A stretch of DNA of 46,560 nucleotides from Bacteroidota bacterium (GCA_947448795.1 CANFOZ010000016.1:1-46560); one strand, 5' to 3'. Positions 24,472 through 35,161 are shown, numbered from the stretch's first letter. Notes: a model not told the origin generated them from the sequence alone. Translations and numbers: made by a program.

Positions 24472-26034
24472 ATGAACCTACTTATAATAATAGGCGCTAT
24501 TTTAGGCGCCCTGGGTATGGGGTTTTTCGTGGGTAGCTTACTCTTCAAAAAATCCGGACAGGATAAAGAAGCCGCTGCTGCCTCCAAAGCCGCCATCCTT
24601 TTAAAAGAAGCAGAATCAAAAGCCGAAATCCTCAAACGCGACAAATTGCTAGAGGCCAAGGAGAAATTTCATCAGCTCAAAGCAGATCACGAGAATCTGA
24701 TTAATGAGCGTGAGAAAAACATGCAGGCGGCCGAGAATCGCGCCAAGCAGAAAGAGGTGCAGTTGACGCAGAAGGTAGAGCAGGTGGGTAAAAAAGAGAA
24801 AGACCTCGATGCTGTTCGCCTGCAATTGACTACCCAGCTTGAAGGCATGGAGAAGAAGAAGGAGGAGCTTGCTCGTGCGCATCAGATGCATGTGGAGCAA
24901 TTGGAAAAGATTTCTGGCCTTTCAGTTGAAGATGCAAAGAATCAGATGATCGAGGCGCTTAAGGACGAGGCTAAGACAGAGGCCCTTTCGCACATCAAGA
25001 TCATTACCGAAGAAGCTCGCTTGACTGCCAATATGGAAGCCAAGAAGATCGTTATCCAAACCATTCAGCGTGTGGCTACTGAGCATGCGGTGGAGAATGC
25101 CGTTACAATCTTCAATATCGAAAACGACGACGTGAAAGGCCGGATCATCGGGCGTGAAGGTCGCAACATTAGAGCCCTTGAAGCCGCTACCGGTATCGAA
25201 ATTATTGTTGATGATACGCCCGAGGCTATTATTTTGTCTGGTTTTGATCCTGTTCGCCGCGAAATCGCTCGACTTGCTCTGCATCAATTAGTAATGGATG
25301 GTCGTATCCACCCAGCTCGTGTTGAGGAAGTGGTGGCAAAAGTGAAGAAGCAGCTGGAAGACGAAATCGTGGAAGTAGGTAAGCGCACGACCATCGATTT
25401 GGGTATTCATGGGCTTGCTCCTGAATTGATCCGCATGGTAGGTCGCATGAAATACCGCTCCTCGTATGGCCAGAATCTGCTTATGCACTCCCGGGAGACA
25501 GCTAACCTTTGTGCTACCATGGCAGCGGAGCTTGGCTTGAATGTAAAACTTGCCAAAAGAGCAGGCCTGTTGCACGATATTGGTAAGGTGCCAGACGATC
25601 AGCCCGAACTGCCCCATGCTATCTTAGGGATGAATCTTGCCTTAAAGCATAAGGAACATCCAGATGTGTGCAACGCTATTGGCGCTCACCACGACGAAAT
25701 CGAGATGACCAGTCTGATATCTCCAATCGTGCAAGTGTGTGATGCCATTTCAGGCTCCCGTCCAGGAGCGCGTAGAGAAGTGGTTGAGCAATATATCAAA
25801 CGCTTGAAAGACCTCGAAGCGCTTGCGCTTTCTTACCCAGGTGTTGAAAAATCTTACGCCATACAAGCTGGCCGTGAGCTGCGCGTGATTGTGGCGAGTG
25901 AGAAACTCACCGATCAGCAATCCGAAATCCTGTCCTTCGACATCTCCCAAAAAATCCAGTCAGAAATGACCTATCCTGGGCAAGTTAAAGTGACTGTTAT
26001 TCGCGAAACACGCGCTGTGAATTATGCGAAATAG
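24472..26034 (+). CDS. rny: Ribonuclease Y
   Basis: A 520-residue membrane-anchored endoribonuclease that starts mRNA decay. Residues 1-22 are the N-terminal membrane helix ([21 protein letters not shown]), about 28-165 a long coiled coil rich in K/E/A, about 205-270 a KH RNA-binding domain ([28 protein letters not shown]), and about 330-430 the HD hydrolase domain with its metal-binding LLHDIGK and later GAHHDEIEM. The C-terminus ends [24 protein letters not shown], typical of the family. Length is normal. It starts 60 bases after the RNA gene. A weak hairpin with T-run follows the stop. Confidence 0.97.
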   Translation: MNLLIIIGAILGALGMGFFVGSLLFKKSGQDKEAAAASKAAILLKEAESKAEILKRDKLLEAKEKFHQLKADHENLINEREKNMQAAENRAKQKEVQLTQKVEQVGKKEKDLDAVRLQLTTQLEGMEKKKEELARAHQMHVEQLEKISGLSVEDAKNQMIEALKDEAKTEALSHIKIITEEARLTANMEAKKIVIQTIQRVATEHAVENAVTIFNIENDDVKGRIIGREGRNIRALEAATGIEIIVDDTPEAIILSGFDPVRREIARLALHQLVMDGRIHPARVEEVVAKVKKQLEDEIVEVGKRTTIDLGIHGLAPELIRMVGRMKYRSSYGQNLLMHSRETANLCATMAAELGLNVKLAKRAGLLHDIGKVPDDQPELPHAILGMNLALKHKEHPDVCNAIGAHHDEIEMTSLISPIVQVCDAISGSRPGARREVVEQYIKRLKDLEALALSYPGVEKSYAIQAGRELRVIVASEKLTDQQSEILSFDISQKIQSEMTYPGQVKVTVIRETRAVNYAK

Positions 26035-26054
26035 TTCGAATTTAGCTTAAATAC

Positions 26055-26093
26055 GCAAGAAAGTTATTCATCTCTTGCTAGGAGTTTTTTTTT
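26055..26093 (+). terminator. Weak terminator candidate after rny
   Basis: GCAAGA (26055-26060) can pair with TCTTGC (26073-26078) and is followed after six bases by nine Ts. The right arm shares bases with the -33 element of the next gene's promoter, so the two signals overlap. The short stem makes it a weak call. Confidence 0.4.
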
Positions 26094-26104
26094 ACATACT
26101 TTTG
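26075..26104 (+). promoter_or_regulatory. Promoter of the PKD/lipocalin-like lipoprotein
   Basis: TTG at 26075-26077 and TACTTTTG at 26097-26104 (exact TAnnTTTG), separated by 19 bases, match the Bacteroidota housekeeping promoter. The start codon is 28 bases after the -7 box. This is the clearest promoter in the window. Confidence 0.75.
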
Positions 26105-26131
26105 CATCCAAATTAAAAACAAAAAAAAACA

Positions 26132-27163
26132 ATGAAAAAATTAATCGCTTCAATGAGTGCATTGGCTCTTGCCGGTGTATTGGTAATGTCTTCTTGCAAG
26201 AAGCCTGCTGATGCTGGTTTCACTGCAACTCCTGCTTCTGTTAAAGTAGGCGAACTTGTTACTTTTACTGACAACGAAACAGAGCGTGCTAACGCTTCTA
26301 TCGTTTGGGAATTCGGTGATGGCTCTACAGGCACTGGTCGCATTTCAACACATGCATACCGCAAAGCTGGTACGTATAGCGCTTACCAAACCGTTACGAA
26401 CAACAAAAATGCAGAGAAAGGCAAAGGCACTGAAGTTAGCTCTGCTGCTACAGTGATCACTGTTACTGGTCCTGCTGCTTCTTTCACTGCGGGTGCTTCT
26501 TCTGTTGGTGTTAATGTTCCTGTAACGTTCACGAACACCTCTACAGGTGCTGATGTGTATCGTTGGAGCTGGACTAGCTCAAACGGAGATAGCTGGGATG
26601 GTGGTCAGACGAATGTAAAAGACCTCACTAAAACTTTTTCTAACTCAGGTACTTACACGATCTATCTTTGGGCTGATACTAAAGATTCTTACGGTGTATC
26701 ATACTCAGTTGCAACTCCTGTTACTATCACAGTAACTGGCGGAACTGCTTCAACTGCTAACGCAGCTGCTAAAGCACTTCTTTATGGCAAATGGACGTTT
26801 GTTTCTGACATCGTTGATGTTGTAGGTAGCACAGGTGCTACTGGCTGCTATGGAACAGATGCAAGCACGCCTATCACCACACACAACACTATCGAATTTC
26901 ATGACAACGGTACTGTTAACATGATCGAAAAAACAGGCAACCAAACTACTGGAACAGGAACTGGTGGTACTGCTGGTACTTGGTCAATGACTGCTGATGC
27001 TCAATACCTAACTACTAGCGTATTGATCGCAGGTTTTGTATCTCCAACAGGTACTTTTCACATCGAATCACTTACTGCTAACTCACTTGTTTTGAAAGTT
27101 CAAGAAATTTGCACTACAAACACAGCTGCGTCTCGCACAAAAACAGTTACTCTGAGCAAGTAA
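26132..27163 (+). CDS. Lipoprotein with two PKD domains and a lipocalin-like C-terminal domain
   Basis: A 343-residue lipoprotein: signal peptide MKKLIASMSALALAGVLVMSSC with cysteine 22, then KKPAD. Residues about 30-112 form a PKD domain (VTFTDNE..., WEFGDGSTGTG, YRKAGTYSAYQTVTN) and about 116-202 a second one (VTFTNTSTGADVYRWSW, FSNSGTYTIYLWA). After a Thr/Ala linker, about 213-343 looks lipocalin-like (LYGKWTFVSD at the start, IEFHDNGTV, AGTWSMTADAQYL, SLTANSLVLKVQE). PKD domains bind sugars or proteins; lipocalin-like barrels bind small hydrophobic ligands. Codons are strongly biased to GCT, ACT, GTT and similar, and the gene has its own strong promoter and terminator, which points to an abundant single-gene product. 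Ligand unknown. Confidence 0.88.
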   Translation: MKKLIASMSALALAGVLVMSSCKKPADAGFTATPASVKVGELVTFTDNETERANASIVWEFGDGSTGTGRISTHAYRKAGTYSAYQTVTNNKNAEKGKGTEVSSAATVITVTGPAASFTAGASSVGVNVPVTFTNTSTGADVYRWSWTSSNGDSWDGGQTNVKDLTKTFSNSGTYTIYLWADTKDSYGVSYSVATPVTITVTGGTASTANAAAKALLYGKWTFVSDIVDVVGSTGATGCYGTDASTPITTHNTIEFHDNGTVNMIEKTGNQTTGTGTGGTAGTWSMTADAQYLTTSVLIAGFVSPTGTFHIESLTANSLVLKVQEICTTNTAASRTKTVTLSK

Positions 27164-27180
27164 TTGTTCTAGGATTTCAA

Positions 27181-27213
27181 AAAAAAGGAGGACATTGTCC
27201 TCCTTTTTTTTTT
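27181..27213 (+). terminator. Strong Rho-independent terminator of the PKD lipoprotein gene
   Basis: A 13-bp perfect stem (27181-27193 with 27197-27209) with GGAGGAC/GTCCTCC at its core, a 3-base loop and a run of 11 Ts. It begins 18 bases after the stop codon. Confidence 0.92.
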
Positions 27214-27291
27214 GCCCAATCGCATCCTTTTCCTGTTCATGATAATGTTTAAAACTATTTAGATATAAACTAAGAAACGGCCTTGATTTTG

Positions 27292-27299
27292 TATTTTTG
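27292..27299 (+). promoter_or_regulatory. Possible -7 box for parE
   Basis: TATTTTTG is an exact TAnnTTTG match 42 bases before the parE start, downstream of the strong terminator. A good -33 TTG at normal spacing is missing. Confidence 0.45.
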
Positions 27300-27341
27300 C
27301 AAGACAGGATGTAAGGCCCCAATTGATAGTTAATATGCAAT

Positions 27342-29204
27342 ATGAGTAAAGAAACAGCGTCAAAATCGGATTATACCGAAGATAGTATTCGGTCGCTCGA
27401 TTGGAAAGAGCACATCCGGCTTCGACCAGGCATGTACATTGGTAAGCTGGGTGATGGTTCATCCCGCGACGATGGTATTTATGTATTATTGAAGGAAACA
27501 CTGGATAACTCCATCGATGAGTTTCAGATGGGTTTTGGTAAACACATCGAGATAACGATTGAAAACAATACCGTTTCTGTTCGGGATTTTGGGCGTGGTG
27601 TGCCTTTGGGTAAGGTGGTGGATGTAGTGTCTAAAATCAATACCGGCGCGAAGTACGATTCCAATGTCTTTCAAAAGTCGGTGGGCCTCAACGGCGTGGG
27701 TACAAAGGCAGTCAATGCCCTGTCTATTCATTTTCAAATAACGGCCGTTCGCGATGGCCGCATGAAGACCGCCGAATTTTCGAAGGGTGTACTCACCAAT
27801 AACGAAAAAGAGAAAGCATCAACCCTGAAAAACGGGACCATCATTTCCTTTACACCCGATACGGAGATGTTTGGCGATTACCATTACAATTCCGAGTATA
27901 TCGAGGAGATGTTGTGGAATTATGCCTATCTCAACGTAGGATTGACCATTAATTTCAACGGACAGAAATTTCATTCCGACAAAGGATTGTTGGATTTATT
28001 AGCTAGGCATTTGAATGATAACGGGCTTTACCCGGTTATCCATTTGCGCAATAAAGACATTGAGCTGGCTTTCACCCATACCAGTCAATATGGCGAAGAT
28101 TATTTTTCTTTTGTCAATGGGCAGCACACCACGCAAGGTGGCACGCATCAAGCCGCTTTTCGCGAAGCGATTGTAAAAACAGCCCGTGAGTTTTACAAAA
28201 AAGAATACGATGCTAGTGATATACGGTCTTCGATATTCGCCGCAATAAGTGTGCGTATCCAGGAGCCCGTTTTTGAGTCGCAAACCAAGACCAAGCTAGG
28301 TTCTACAACCATCGCTCCAAACGGACCTAATCTGCGCAACTGGATTGTAGAGTTTGTTACTACGGAGTTAGAGAAATTCTTGTATAAAAACCCGGAGGTG
28401 GCTCAGCGCTGGCAGGAGAAAATCTTGCAGTCGGAGCGTGAACGCAAGGATATCGCCGGCATCAAAAAATTGGCCAATGAGCGCGCCAAAAAAGCCAACC
28501 TGCACAACAAGAAATTGAGGGATTGTAAAGTACATCTTCAATCCAAAGGGGAGGAGCGCCTCGAAAGCACGCTGTTTATTACAGAAGGAGATTCGGCCAG
28601 CGGTTCTATTACCATTGCTCGAAGTGTAAGCACGCAGGCAGTGTTTAGTTTAAAGGGAAAACCCTTGAACTGTTATGGGCTAACCAAAAAAATCGTGTAT
28701 GAGAACGAAGAGTTCAACCTGCTTCAGAGTGCGCTTGATATTGAAGCCGGCTTAGAAACACTCCGCTATAACAAAGTGGTTATTGCCACCGATGCCGATG
28801 TGGATGGAATGCACATTCGTCTGCTTCTTTTAACGTTCTTTTTGCAATTCTTTCCTGATTTGGTTCGTAACGGCCATGTGTATATTTTGCAAACGCCCTT
28901 GTTTCGTGTGCGAAACAAGAAGGAGACGCGCTACTGCTATAGCGACCAGGAGCGTCAACTGGCAGTGCATCAACTGGGGCCTAAGCCAGAAATCACTCGA
29001 TTCAAGGGATTGGGTGAGATTTCGCCTGATGAATTTAAAAACTTCATTGGCAAGAATATTCGATTAGAACCTGTTTTGCTGAAACACGACTTGTCCTTGC
29101 ATGAGTTGTTGGATTATTACATGGGCAAAAACACGCCTCAGCGTCAGGACTTCATTATCTCCAATCTTCGCATTGAAAAAGACATGTTTGCTCCTGTTAA
29201 ATAA
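27342..29204 (+). CDS. parE: DNA topoisomerase IV subunit B (ParE/GyrB type)
   Basis: A 620-residue type II topoisomerase ATPase subunit. The GHKL ATP site is seen in [16 protein letters not shown] and GRGVPLG; a transducer region follows, and the TOPRIM domain has [11 protein letters not shown] and the metal-binding [10 protein letters not shown], ending with the typical [14 protein letters not shown]. With the next gene it forms an A2B2 enzyme that unlinks sister chromosomes. The adjacent parE-parC pair (29 bases apart) favours topoisomerase IV over gyrase, since Bacteroidota gyrA and gyrB usually lie apart; gyrase cannot be fully excluded from sequence alone. Confidence 0.93.
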   Translation: MSKETASKSDYTEDSIRSLDWKEHIRLRPGMYIGKLGDGSSRDDGIYVLLKETLDNSIDEFQMGFGKHIEITIENNTVSVRDFGRGVPLGKVVDVVSKINTGAKYDSNVFQKSVGLNGVGTKAVNALSIHFQITAVRDGRMKTAEFSKGVLTNNEKEKASTLKNGTIISFTPDTEMFGDYHYNSEYIEEMLWNYAYLNVGLTINFNGQKFHSDKGLLDLLARHLNDNGLYPVIHLRNKDIELAFTHTSQYGEDYFSFVNGQHTTQGGTHQAAFREAIVKTAREFYKKEYDASDIRSSIFAAISVRIQEPVFESQTKTKLGSTTIAPNGPNLRNWIVEFVTTELEKFLYKNPEVAQRWQEKILQSERERKDIAGIKKLANERAKKANLHNKKLRDCKVHLQSKGEERLESTLFITEGDSASGSITIARSVSTQAVFSLKGKPLNCYGLTKKIVYENEEFNLLQSALDIEAGLETLRYNKVVIATDADVDGMHIRLLLLTFFLQFFPDLVRNGHVYILQTPLFRVRNKKETRYCYSDQERQLAVHQLGPKPEITRFKGLGEISPDEFKNFIGKNIRLEPVLLKHDLSLHELLDYYMGKNTPQRQDFIISNLRIEKDMFAPVK

Positions 29205-29233
29205 TATTTAAGTATTCGTTCGGAATCTCCTTT

Positions 29234-31537
29234 ATGGCCAAAAAGAAAGCAGGAAAAGTAAGTAAGACTAAGAAATCAACCCCAACGAAGGTTGCTTCTG
29301 AAGATGCTTATGTGCCTAAAGCAGAGGCTAGTTTTGAAGCGAAGTTAATCAAGGACGATAAGCTATCGCACATATTGCCCGTTTCTACAATGTATGAGAA
29401 CTGGTTCTTGCAATATGCTTCCTATGTAATTCTTGAGCGTGCGGTTCCTTATGTTGAGGATGGTTTAAAACCTGTTCAACGCCGCATCATGCACTCTTTA
29501 AAGGAGCTAGACGATGGTCGTTTCAACAAGGTTGCCAATGTGATTGGTAATACCATGAAATACCACCCGCATGGCGATGCATCCATCGGCGATGCCATGG
29601 TGCAATTGGGTCAGAAGAATTTATTGATTGAGACCCAGGGTAACTGGGGAAATATATTTACGGGTGATAGTGCGGCAGCACCGCGTTACATCGAGGCTCG
29701 CTTGTCGAAGTTTGCATTGGATGTAGCATTCAATCCGCAAACAACCACATGGCAGCTTTCTTACGACGGTAGGAACAAAGAGCCCTTGGCCTTGCCCATG
29801 AAGTTTCCTTTGCTGCTTGCCCAAGGTGTTGAGGGTATCGCTGTTGGCTTGGCGTGTAAGATCATGCCGCATAATTTCTGCGAGCTTATCGAGGCTAGTA
29901 TTGATGCGCTTCGCAAGAAGCCAATTAACATTCTTCCCGATTTTCCAACAGGCGGCACCGCCGACTTCTCGATGTATATGGGAGGCATGCGAGGCGGTAA
30001 AGTTAGGGTTCGAGCCAAGATCGAGAAGCGCGATAAAAAGTCGCTTGTGATTACGCAGATTCCTTTTGGCACAACCACCACTTCGCTTATTGAATCGATA
30101 ATCACGGCCAACGAGAAAGGGAAGATCAAGATAAAGAAGATCGAGGATAACACCTCCGATAAAGTGGAGATCGTGGTTCATCTGCATTCCGATTCCTCGG
30201 AAGATTTGGATAAGACGATCAATGCTTTGTTTGCTTTCACCGATTGCGAAGTAGGTGTTTCGCCGAATGCGTGTATTATCCAAGACGACAAGCCGCGCTT
30301 CGTGGATGTGAATGAGATCCTACGTATCTCTGCTTTTAACACGGTGGATCTTTTAAAGAAAGAGCGCGAGATTAAGTTGGCGGAGTTGATGGAAGACTGG
30401 CATTTTTCATCGCTCGAGAAAATCTTCATTGAGAAGAAAATCTACCGCGACATTGAGGATGCTGAAACATGGGAGGCTGTGCTCGACAATATCGACAAGG
30501 GCTTAAAGCCATACCGTAAAAAATTCAGGAGAGAGATTACGCAGGAAGATATTGCGCAGCTGACAGAGATAAAGATCAAGCGTATTTCCAAGTTCGATGC
30601 GAAAAAAGCCGATGAACATATCAAAGGACTTGACGATCAGATGAAGAATGTGCAGCATGATTTAGATAACATCACGAGTTATGCCATCAACTACTTCAAA
30701 GAATTGCTCAAGAAATATGGCAAGGGGCGTGAGCGCAAGACAGAGATTTCATCGTTTGGTAATATCGTGGCCCGCGAGGTTGTGGTTGCCAACGAAAAGC
30801 TCTATGTGAATAGGGTAGAGGGCTTTGCAGGTATTGGCTTAAAGAAGGATGAATTCGTTTGTGAATGTTCGGATATTGATGATATCATTGCGTTCAGAGC
30901 CGATGGCAACTTTATGGTTTCTAAGGTAGCCGACAAAAAGTATTTCGGAAAGGATATCATACACATTGCGCTTTACAACAAAAGCAACGAGAACACGGTT
31001 TATAACATGATCTATCGCGATGGGCTGAAAGGCAATGTGATGGTGAAACGATTCTCTGTAGGCGGTGTAACACGGGATAAGGAATATTGCCTCACGCGCG
31101 GAACCGAGCGTTCTAAAGTGATGTATTTTGCCATAAGCAACGACCAGAATTTGGAGCAGGTTGTTATCCATCTGCTCCCAAAACCAAAGCTTCGTAAATT
31201 GACCATCGAATTTAGTTTCAAAGAACTAGCTGTTAAAGGACGCAGTTCTATGGGAAATATAATTAGCAGAAACACCGTATCGCGTGTGGTTCGTTTTCGG
31301 CCAGCCGGCACAGGTGTTTCAGCAACTGAGCAAGATGAACCAAACATGCTTCTTGCCACTGATTTAGAGGCCGAAACAGCAAAGCCGGCCACGCCAATCA
31401 GTGAAATAATACTGCCTGATTTGCCACCACCTGTCTTGGATAAAAAAGAACCCAAGGAGAAGCCCGTTAAGAAAAAGAAGAAGACGGGAGATGATGGCGA
31501 AAACGGAGGCGAGACTCCGCAAATGTCTCTTTTTTAG
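29234..31537 (+). CDS. parC: DNA topoisomerase IV subunit A (ParC/GyrA type)
   Basis: A 767-residue cutting subunit. A basic, low-complexity N-terminal tail of about 35 residues (KKKAGKVSKTKKSTPTK) precedes the winged-helix/tower domain: ERAVPYVEDGLKPVQRRIMH, KYHPHGDASIGDAMV, and the active-site tyrosine Y152 in AAAPRYIEARLS that attacks DNA. Residues about 520-690 form the C-terminal beta-pinwheel region, but it is short and lacks a clear GyrA box (QRRGGKG), in keeping with topoisomerase IV. The C-terminus is again Lys-rich (KEPKEKPVKKKKKTG) and ends MSLF. The tails are charged linkers likely to touch DNA. Confidence 0.92.
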   Translation: MAKKKAGKVSKTKKSTPTKVASEDAYVPKAEASFEAKLIKDDKLSHILPVSTMYENWFLQYASYVILERAVPYVEDGLKPVQRRIMHSLKELDDGRFNKVANVIGNTMKYHPHGDASIGDAMVQLGQKNLLIETQGNWGNIFTGDSAAAPRYIEARLSKFALDVAFNPQTTTWQLSYDGRNKEPLALPMKFPLLLAQGVEGIAVGLACKIMPHNFCELIEASIDALRKKPINILPDFPTGGTADFSMYMGGMRGGKVRVRAKIEKRDKKSLVITQIPFGTTTTSLIESIITANEKGKIKIKKIEDNTSDKVEIVVHLHSDSSEDLDKTINALFAFTDCEVGVSPNACIIQDDKPRFVDVNEILRISAFNTVDLLKKEREIKLAELMEDWHFSSLEKIFIEKKIYRDIEDAETWEAVLDNIDKGLKPYRKKFRREITQEDIAQLTEIKIKRISKFDAKKADEHIKGLDDQMKNVQHDLDNITSYAINYFKELLKKYGKGRERKTEISSFGNIVAREVVVANEKLYVNRVEGFAGIGLKKDEFVCECSDIDDIIAFRADGNFMVSKVADKKYFGKDIIHIALYNKSNENTVYNMIYRDGLKGNVMVKRFSVGGVTRDKEYCLTRGTERSKVMYFAISNDQNLEQVVIHLLPKPKLRKLTIEFSFKELAVKGRSSMGNIISRNTVSRVVRFRPAGTGVSATEQDEPNMLLATDLEAETAKPATPISEIILPDLPPPVLDKKEPKEKPVKKKKKTGDDGENGGETPQMSLF

Positions 31538-31548
31538 ATTTCCTCCCT

Positions 31549-32721
31549 ATGCGTGAAGATGCGCAGCTAAGAACTGCATTGTCACTGTTGGCTAGCTATA
31601 CAGGCAAACCATCACTTCCTGTTTTTTTAAAAAACTCTTTTCGGGAGCATCCCAACATGGGTAGTCGCGACCGCAGACTTTATACGGCGGCAATTTACGC
31701 CTATTATCGCATGGGCAAGGCGCTTCCTGATTTGCCTAGAGAGCAGCGCATAGCCATAGGTGCATTCCTTTCAGGTATTTCAAATCAGGATTTTTTTACG
31801 AATTTATATACGCGTTATTCATTGGAGGGTGTCGATGCTGATTTGGAGCAGCGCCTTTTGTTGATTTCGAAGGCCTATCCAGCTTTTAAAACAACAGACC
31901 TGTATCCCTTTCTTACAAATGTGTCCCGCTATTTTAATGCCGTTCATTTGCAGCATGCCATATTGGTTCAGCCGCTTGTTTGGATTCGGGTTAAAAAGAG
32001 TCAACAACTAGCTGTTCAGGCAGAACTGGAGAAGAACGCTATTCCCTATCAGATCGATGCAAGTATGCCGCAAACAGTGTCATTCGCATCGGGGGTTTCG
32101 CTAACAAAGCTGCAAAGTTTTGAAAAAGGATATTTTGAGATTCAGGACCGATCCTCGCAAGAGAGTCTGTCCATATTGCCAGCATTAAAGAATAGCTACG
32201 CTTGGGATGTTTGTGCAGGAAGCGGCGGAAAAAGTTTGCAGCTAGCTGACACCATCGAGGGGCTTAAACTGTTTTGCACCGATGTTCGGAAGAGTATTTT
32301 AGACAATCTGCAAATTCGATTTCGCAAAGCAGGTGTAAAAAACTTCTCCCTATTTGAGGCTGATTTGGCAGTTTCAGCGAAAGCGGCAACGGGCAAAAAG
32401 TTTGATTTAATTGTAGCCGATGTGCCATGCAGTGGATCTGGAACATGGGCTCGCAATCCAGATCGCGTCTCCTTTTTTGACAAAAAAGAAATGGAGCGTT
32501 ATCAGGCCTTGCAGCAGGGTATTATTAGCAATGCCTTGCCTACACTAAAATCGGGTGGCTATTTTGTATACATCACCTGCTCGGTTTTCAAGCAGGAAAA
32601 TGAAGGTATAGTGGACGCTTTTGCCAAGGAGCATGGGCTTAGCATCCTATCCATGCAAGGCATTGGAGCTGAAGATTTTACAGTCGACAAACTTTTTGTT
32701 GCGCTGTTTCAGAAGCCCTGA
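31549..32721 (+). CDS. RsmB/NOP family rRNA (cytosine-5) methyltransferase
   Basis: A 390-residue S-adenosylmethionine-dependent RNA methyltransferase. The N-terminal part (about 1-130) resembles a NusB-like helical domain; the catalytic part has motif I DVCAGSGGKSLQLA (about 220-234), motif IV DVPCSGSGTWARNPD with C294, and motif VI YITCSVFKQENE with the catalytic nucleophile C344. The two cysteines define the m5C class. The closest known type is RsmB, which methylates 16S rRNA, but Bacteroidota have several NOP-type paralogues and I leave the target open. It starts 11 bases after parC and is probably read from the same transcript. Confidence 0.9.
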   Translation: MREDAQLRTALSLLASYTGKPSLPVFLKNSFREHPNMGSRDRRLYTAAIYAYYRMGKALPDLPREQRIAIGAFLSGISNQDFFTNLYTRYSLEGVDADLEQRLLLISKAYPAFKTTDLYPFLTNVSRYFNAVHLQHAILVQPLVWIRVKKSQQLAVQAELEKNAIPYQIDASMPQTVSFASGVSLTKLQSFEKGYFEIQDRSSQESLSILPALKNSYAWDVCAGSGGKSLQLADTIEGLKLFCTDVRKSILDNLQIRFRKAGVKNFSLFEADLAVSAKAATGKKFDLIVADVPCSGSGTWARNPDRVSFFDKKEMERYQALQQGIISNALPTLKSGGYFVYITCSVFKQENEGIVDAFAKEHGLSILSMQGIGAEDFTVDKLFVALFQKP

Positions 32722-32773
32722 GACTTCGTTTTTTTAAAATAATTCGCACCTTTATAGAACCAAACCCTGTTCT

Positions 32774-35161
32774 ATGAAAAAACTGCTATGTATTTTGTTG
32801 ATGAGTATGCTTGGCTACCAAGCCAGTGCCCAATTAAATCTTACCCTTCGGTCAAACCTCCCGTACCCTGTGGCTTTAGCCAATATATGGGGCTATGTTG
32901 ATACCTTGGGCAACGAGTATGCGCTTGTTGGAACCGCTAGTGGTATCAGCATCGTGAATGTGACCAATCCGGATAGTCCTGTCGAAATGTTTACGGTACC
33001 TGGAGCAACCTCCGAATGGCGCGAGATTCGCACCAAAGGAAAGTATGCATTTGTTACCACCGAGAATGGTACCAGCGGCTTGCAGATTGTTGACTTAAGT
33101 AACTTGCCAGCAAGCATCAATTCGCATTATTGGTCGCCAACGATTAACGGTACACAATTAAAAACAATTCATGCCTTGCAGGTGGATGGTAATTATCTGT
33201 ACCTCTATGGAAGTAATATTCCTGGAGGCAGCGGTCATGGCCACAGCCTGTTCATTGATGTGACGAATCCATGGACTCCCAGCTATGTTGGACAGTACAT
33301 CTATCCGGGTGGAGGAAATTCCTCGTATGTTCACGATGGCTATGTGCGCAACGACACCATGTACGAAGGTCATATTTACAACGGTTTTTTTGCCGTTGTG
33401 GATGTGCATGATCATGCGAATCCGCATTTGCTTGCAACGCAAAACACACCGGGTAGTTTTACCCACAACACCTGGTTGTCGGATGACAGCAAAACCTTGT
33501 TTACTACCGACGAGGTGGCGAACTCTTTCCTAACTTCATACGACCTAACAGACCTTGCTAACATAACGGAAAAAGACCGTATACAAAGTAATCCCGGCAG
33601 CCAGGTTATTGTACATAATACCCATGTTATAAACGATTATTGTGTAACCAGTTGGTATAAAGATGGAGTGTTGATTGTGGATGGACATCGTCCTGAAAAT
33701 CTTGTCATTGTTGCAAATTACGACACCTATGCAGCTGGCGTTGGCAATGGCTTTAATGGCGATTGGGGCGCATATCCATACTTGCCTTCAGGCAATCTAT
33801 TGGTGTCTGATATTGACAACGGCCTTTTTGTTTTCACTCCAAATTACGTGAGAGCTTCTTATCTCGAAGGAATTGTTACAGACAGTCTTTGCGGTACACC
33901 AATCACAGGGGCTACTGTCGAGATCTTGACTACCACTGCGTCTGATATCACCAATGCTGTGGGTAGCTACAAAACAGGGGTTCCGGGCTCGGGCGTTTAT
34001 TCCGTTAAAATTTCCAAACCGGGATATACCACTCAAATCATTCCAAATGTAAGCATGGTTGCAGGTCAGTTGACCAATTTGAATATCCATCTATTAAGCC
34101 CAAGCACGATAAATTTAGCGGGCTCTGCTCGCGAGTGGAACACCCCTAATCCGATTGCTGACGTGCAAGTTGTTTTTACAGATGCTACTAACACATACCA
34201 ATTCACTTCTGATGCTAACGGACTGTTTACCAGTTGCAGCATATTAAGTGGAACCTACGATGTGTATGCCGGAAAATGGGGTTACCATACACTATGTCTT
34301 AGTGGGCAAAGTTTAACGGGCGGCACATTTCCTTTGAATTTGAATATGGTGAAAGAATATTACGACGATTTCACCTTCGACTTTGGTTGGACTGTATCGG
34401 GCCCATCGGCGAACGCTTGGGTGCGCGGTGTTCCTGTTCAAACGCTGAACGGCTCAGCTGTTTCAAACCCGGGTAGCGATGCTAGCTTGGATTGTTCGAA
34501 CAAATGTTATGTCACCGATAACGGTGGAGGTGCGGCATCTGATCACGATGTGGATTTTGGTTCAACAATATTAACATCGCCAGAATTTGATGCAACTGGC
34601 ATGATTGATCCGGTGGTGCGATACGACCGTTGGTTTTATGATGCCATGTTAAATGCCGATCAACCGAACGACAGCATGAAGGTTTATATTACAGATGGAA
34701 CCAATACAGTTACTCTTGAGAATGTGCTAAACAATTCGACAGGCAATGGTACGTGGGTGTCTCGTAGTTTCCACATTGCCGATTACATGGCTCCTACCGC
34801 AACAATGAAGTTGATTGTTGATGTAGGTGATCCTTTGCCTTCTACTTTGGTTGAAGGTGGGATAGATCGTTTTGTGATAAGCAATTCCGGTTACACGACC
34901 ATCTCCGAACCAAAGTCGCTTCTTTCCTTGCGCGTAGTGCCGAATCCATTTCATGGTCAAGCAAGTGTTGTATACACTATGGATGCTGCAAGAGGGGAAG
35001 TGGAGTTGTTGGATGTGTTCGGGCGTCGTTTGATGCTGACCGAAGTAAATGCTCCAAGTGGAACAGTTAATATAGAATCGAGCGTACCGTCGGGTATCTA
35101 TTTTGTGCGGTTTAAGACACTCGATCGTGAGCAAGTGCTCAAGGTGGTCAAGATGGATTAA
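32774..35161 (+). CDS. Large T9SS-exported protein, choice-of-anchor B type propeller with carboxypeptidase-regulatory-like domains
   Basis: A 795-residue surface protein with signal peptide (MKKLLCILLMSMLGYQASAQ). Residues about 20-365 carry LVIVD-type propeller repeats as in choice-of-anchor B proteins (YALVGTASGISIVNVTNPDS, GLQIVDLSNLPAS, HSLFIDVTNPWTPSYVG, and the His-rich VHDGYVRNDTMYEGHIYNG, which may bind metal). About 370-450 and 455-525 are two carboxypeptidase-regulatory-like beta domains (ITGATVEILTTTASDITNAVG; IADVQVVFTDATNTYQF). About 530-705 is a jelly-roll-like domain, and 715-795 the type A sorting domain (RVVPNPFHGQASVVYTM..., PSGIYFVRFKTLDREQVLKVVKMD). It ends at the bidirectional terminator. 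Function unknown. Confidence 0.9.
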   Translation: MKKLLCILLMSMLGYQASAQLNLTLRSNLPYPVALANIWGYVDTLGNEYALVGTASGISIVNVTNPDSPVEMFTVPGATSEWREIRTKGKYAFVTTENGTSGLQIVDLSNLPASINSHYWSPTINGTQLKTIHALQVDGNYLYLYGSNIPGGSGHGHSLFIDVTNPWTPSYVGQYIYPGGGNSSYVHDGYVRNDTMYEGHIYNGFFAVVDVHDHANPHLLATQNTPGSFTHNTWLSDDSKTLFTTDEVANSFLTSYDLTDLANITEKDRIQSNPGSQVIVHNTHVINDYCVTSWYKDGVLIVDGHRPENLVIVANYDTYAAGVGNGFNGDWGAYPYLPSGNLLVSDIDNGLFVFTPNYVRASYLEGIVTDSLCGTPITGATVEILTTTASDITNAVGSYKTGVPGSGVYSVKISKPGYTTQIIPNVSMVAGQLTNLNIHLLSPSTINLAGSAREWNTPNPIADVQVVFTDATNTYQFTSDANGLFTSCSILSGTYDVYAGKWGYHTLCLSGQSLTGGTFPLNLNMVKEYYDDFTFDFGWTVSGPSANAWVRGVPVQTLNGSAVSNPGSDASLDCSNKCYVTDNGGGAASDHDVDFGSTILTSPEFDATGMIDPVVRYDRWFYDAMLNADQPNDSMKVYITDGTNTVTLENVLNNSTGNGTWVSRSFHIADYMAPTATMKLIVDVGDPLPSTLVEGGIDRFVISNSGYTTISEPKSLLSLRVVPNPFHGQASVVYTMDAARGEVELLDVFGRRLMLTEVNAPSGTVNIESSVPSGIYFVRFKTLDREQVLKVVKMD

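Noticed and set aside
29621-30283. 220-codon open frame antisense to parC
   Set aside because: Lies wholly within a conserved topoisomerase gene; composition is that of a shadow frame and no domain is visible.
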